From: JABDQA01 sp963824415
Lineage (GTDB): Bacteria; Desulfobacterota; Desulfobulbia; Desulfobulbales; Desulfocapsaceae
Assembly: GCA_963824415.1 (NCBI GenBank)
Contig: CAWGPM010000005.1
Span: forward strand, 372,001-436,000
Length of the DNA: 64,000 nt
Direction: 5' to 3'
The notes below the pieces were generated by a model, which was not told the DNA's origin, ran no database searches, and saw only the letters and a list, made by a program, of their open reading frames with translations. The position numbers were made by a program, and so were the translations under genes. Below are positions 61,274-64,000 of this stretch, in pieces; the first letter of the stretch is position 1, and each line of letters starts with the position of its first letter.

Positions 61274-64000
61274 ATGGACACCAAAGATATAGAACACAGC
61301 GGCTTCGCCGGAAAACTGGCGGGGCTCTTCATGGACTCGAAACTGACGCCGCTGGCCATCATCGGCTCCCTGTTGCTCGGCATCCTGGCCATTGTGATGC
61401 TGCCGCGGGAGGAAGAACCCCAGATCAAGGTGCCGATGATCGATGTGATGGTTGCGATGGAGGGAGCCACCCCGAAAGAAGTCGAAGAACAAGTCACCAT
61501 TCCGATGGAGAAGCTGCTCTATGAGCTTCCCAATGTCGAATACATCTACTCCACTTCAATGGCCGGACAAAGCCTGCTGGTGGTGCGTTTTTATGTGGGT
61601 GCAGACCTGGAGACGGCAATTGTACGTCTTAATCAGAAACTGGCCACCAACTTCGACCGGATTCCTCCTAACGTATCCCAACCGCTGGTCAAACCACATA
61701 CCATCGATGATGTGCCGATCCTGGCCCTGACCCTGCACAGCAAAACGTACGATCAGTATATGCTCAGGCGGGTGGCGGCCCAGGTCGATGACGTGATTAA
61801 AAATATCCCTTCGGTCGCTGAAACCACTTTGATCGGTGGCACCAGGCGAGAAGTCCAGATCAGGCCCGACCCGCTGTTGCTGGCCTCAAGAAATCTATCC
61901 ATCACCGAGTTGATCCCGATTATTCAACAGGCCAATCGCCAGAGCTATTCAGGCCATCTGATCAGCGCCAATAACGAGATCCAGATACAAACCGGCACCT
62001 TTTTGAACAGCATTGATGAAATCGGCAGGATCGTGGTCGGCGTTTATGGCGATAAACCGGTTTATCTCGAGGAGGTCGCAGAAATTTCGGACGGGGCCGA
62101 AGATCCGGCCAGTTATGTGCTCTATGGCGCCAGGGACCGGCATGATCTCGAAGCCGCCGTGACGATTTCCATTGCCAAACGCCCCGGGGCCAACGCGGTT
62201 TCGGTCGTGGAAGCGGTGCTGAAAAAAGTCGAAGGCCTCAAGGGCAGCCTCATCCCGGCCGATATCGAGATCAGCGTCACCCGTAACTATGGCCTCACCG
62301 CCTCGGAAAAATCCAACGAACTGCTTCTGCATATGGGTATTGCGGTATTCGGGGTGGCTATTCTGATCCTGCTCTTTCTCGGCTGGCGCGAATCCATCGT
62401 CGTTATGCTGGCAATACCTTCGACGCTGGCCCTGACGCTGCTGGTTTTCTACCTCTACGGCTATACCCTGAACCGGATTACGCTGTTCGCGCTGATTTTT
62501 TCCATCGGTATCCTGGTGGACGACGCCATCGTGGTGGTTGAAAATATCGTCCGACATATGCGGCTGCCGGTCAACCGGGACCGCTCCCTGCATAAGGTGG
62601 CCGTCGAAGCGGTCAGCGAGGTCGGCAATCCAACCATACTCGCGACCTGGGCCGTTATTGCCGCCATCCTGCCGATGGCCTTTGTTGGGGGTCTGATGGG
62701 GCCCTACATGCGGCCTATCCCGATCGGCGCCTCCGCGGCAATGCTCTTTTCACTGGTTATCGCCTTTACCGTAACGCCCTGGGCCGCCACCCACGTTCTG
62801 AAAAGGCGCCTCCACGGCCCGTCTGACACCGATCACGACGCGGTGCCGGACGATTTTTTTACCCGTCTGTATCACCGGATCATGGACCCGCTGCTGGCCC
62901 ATGCTGGCTGGAGGTTCTTGTTTTTTATTACAATCACGCTGCTGCTGCTCGGTTCGATGGCCATGGTCGGACTGGGCCATGTGAAGGTCAAGATGCTGCC
63001 CTTCGACAACAAGAGCGAATTCCAGGTCATTCTCGATATGCCCGAGGGGACCACCCTCGAACAGACCTCACGGGTCGCCCTGAAAATGGCCGGGTTGATC
63101 AAGGAAGACCCCGCCGTGGTCGACTATCAGATCTATGTCGGTAGCGCTTCCCCATACAACTTCAATGGTCTGGTGCGCCACTATTTCATGCGCTCCGGCC
63201 CCACCGTGGCAGACATTCAGGTCAACCTGCTGCCAAAACACGAGCGCAGTCTGAACAGCCACGATATTGCCAAACGGGTCAGGTCGCTGCTCCAGCCAAT
63301 TGCAGAGTCTTATGGAGCGGCCCTGGTAGTGGCCGAAGTTCCGCCCGGCCCGCCGGTCCTGCAGACCCTGGTGACAGAGATATACGGGCCCACCGAGCAG
63401 GATCGGCTGGCGCTGGCCACCCAGGTCAAGGACATTCTCAACACGACGGAAGGTGTGGTCGATGTGGACTGGTACCGGGAGCATGATCGAACCAGAACAC
63501 TGATCACGATCGACAAGGAGAAAGCCGCCCTCTCAGGCATTACCGAATCACAGATCAACCGGACCATCCGGATCGCCATTGACGGACTGTCAATTGATCT
63601 CCTCCACCAGCCCCGTGACAAGGAGCCGATTCCTATCGTAGTCGAACTGCCCCGTTCCCAGCGTGCCCGGATCGAGGAACTGCTCAATATCTCGCTGCGG
63701 GCCCAGAACGCACCGCAGAGTCCTCTGATTCCGCTGCGTGAGCTGGTGCACATCAGCGAAACCATAGTGGAGCAGCCGATCTACCGGAAGAACCTAAAAC
63801 CGCTTATCTATGTCACCGGGGATGTGGCAGGCGCGGTGGAAAGCCCGGTGTATGCGATTCTCGAGATGAACAAGCGGATCAAAGCGCTTGACGGTTCCGA
63901 TTTTGGCGGCAAGTCCGGTGAAATAAAGATCTACAATCTTTTTCAGCCCTTCGATGAACACGAACCATCAATGAAATGGGATGGTGAGTGGCACATTACC
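61274..64000 (+). CDS. RND efflux transporter permease, 5' part
   Basis: An inner membrane proton-driven drug or metabolite pump. The frame is open from the ATG at 61274 to the window end, giving 909 residues of about 1040. It starts MDTKDIEHSGFAGKLAGLF and is followed by the first membrane helix and LPREEEPQIKVPMIDV. The proton-relay helix contains the adjacent Asp pair in SIGILVDDAIVVVENIVRHM, as in HAE-type RND pumps. Large periplasmic loops follow (63000-63800). The C-terminal membrane half is outside the window. Substrate is unknown. Confidence 0.95.
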   Translation, partial: MDTKDIEHSGFAGKLAGLFMDSKLTPLAIIGSLLLGILAIVMLPREEEPQIKVPMIDVMVAMEGATPKEVEEQVTIPMEKLLYELPNVEYIYSTSMAGQSLLVVRFYVGADLETAIVRLNQKLATNFDRIPPNVSQPLVKPHTIDDVPILALTLHSKTYDQYMLRRVAAQVDDVIKNIPSVAETTLIGGTRREVQIRPDPLLLASRNLSITELIPIIQQANRQSYSGHLISANNEIQIQTGTFLNSIDEIGRIVVGVYGDKPVYLEEVAEISDGAEDPASYVLYGARDRHDLEAAVTISIAKRPGANAVSVVEAVLKKVEGLKGSLIPADIEISVTRNYGLTASEKSNELLLHMGIAVFGVAILILLFLGWRESIVVMLAIPSTLALTLLVFYLYGYTLNRITLFALIFSIGILVDDAIVVVENIVRHMRLPVNRDRSLHKVAVEAVSEVGNPTILATWAVIAAILPMAFVGGLMGPYMRPIPIGASAAMLFSLVIAFTVTPWAATHVLKRRLHGPSDTDHDAVPDDFFTRLYHRIMDPLLAHAGWRFLFFITITLLLLGSMAMVGLGHVKVKMLPFDNKSEFQVILDMPEGTTLEQTSRVALKMAGLIKEDPAVVDYQIYVGSASPYNFNGLVRHYFMRSGPTVADIQVNLLPKHERSLNSHDIAKRVRSLLQPIAESYGAALVVAEVPPGPPVLQTLVTEIYGPTEQDRLALATQVKDILNTTEGVVDVDWYREHDRTRTLITIDKEKAALSGITESQINRTIRIAIDGLSIDLLHQPRDKEPIPIVVELPRSQRARIEELLNISLRAQNAPQSPLIPLRELVHISETIVEQPIYRKNLKPLIYVTGDVAGAVESPVYAILEMNKRIKALDGSDFGGKSGEIKIYNLFQPFDEHEPSMKWDGEWHIT

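Overview
The window looks like chromosome of an anaerobic, probably sulfate- or sulfur-metabolising Desulfobacterota bacterium (Desulfobulbales-like). This is an inference from gene content: class I hybrid cluster protein with TTGAC-N4-GTCAA operators, a flavodiiron protein, ADP-forming acetyl-CoA synthetase, several small ferredoxins, rhodanese modules and a probable selenoprotein. GC is moderate and codon use looks even. I saw no tRNA, rRNA, CRISPR array, transposase or prophage. Both ends cut through genes: PPK2 on the left and an RND pump on the right.

Layout. 1-9.5 kb: the end of a polyphosphate kinase 2 gene, then a minus-strand run of secA, two DUF1538 membrane proteins and a PII-like protein, preceded by GNAT, argS, alr and a ferredoxin. 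9.8-19.2 kb: cbiA, a lysophospholipid acyltransferase, uvrB and a tandem RNase H gene, then a flavoprotein/TVP38/DUF547/DUF3047 cluster. 19.5-28.1 kb, mostly plus strand: an O2, NO and reactive-sulfur defence region with a ferredoxin, flavodiiron protein, rhodanese-ferritin fusion, rhodanese-metallo-beta-lactamase fusion, hcp and its ferredoxin partner. 28.2-34 kb: a YkgJ protein, a CoA-transferase/GNAT fusion, ADP-forming acetyl-CoA synthetase and a CBS protein. 34-45.5 kb: a hydrolase, an SDR-like protein, arsenite export plus arsenate reductase, and cell-wall genes (lipoprotein, very large class A PBP, MltD-like LysM transglycosylase). 45.6-53.4 kb: TraB-family and YhbY proteins, a periplasmic rhodanese with an in-frame TGA, and assorted transport and housekeeping genes. 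53.5-64 kb: a heterodimeric ABC exporter, a glycosyltransferase and a TolC-adaptor-RND efflux operon.

How they fit together. Hcp and its ferredoxin each carry a perfect CRP/FNR-type palindrome about 100 bp upstream of the start codon, at class II activator spacing, so they probably form one nitrosative-stress regulon. The flavodiiron and rhodanese fusion genes next door extend this to O2 and persulfide handling.

The most notable items are: (1) a periplasmic rhodanese whose reading frame runs through TGA in a Cys-x-Sec motif, with a SECIS-like hairpin at the right distance; (2) a dispersed, highly structured, palindromic non-coding repeat of about 155 bp (two full copies and one half copy); (3) an RNase H with a second domain that has lost all four catalytic acids; (4) a PII-like protein coupled to a split DUF1538 membrane pair directly behind secA.
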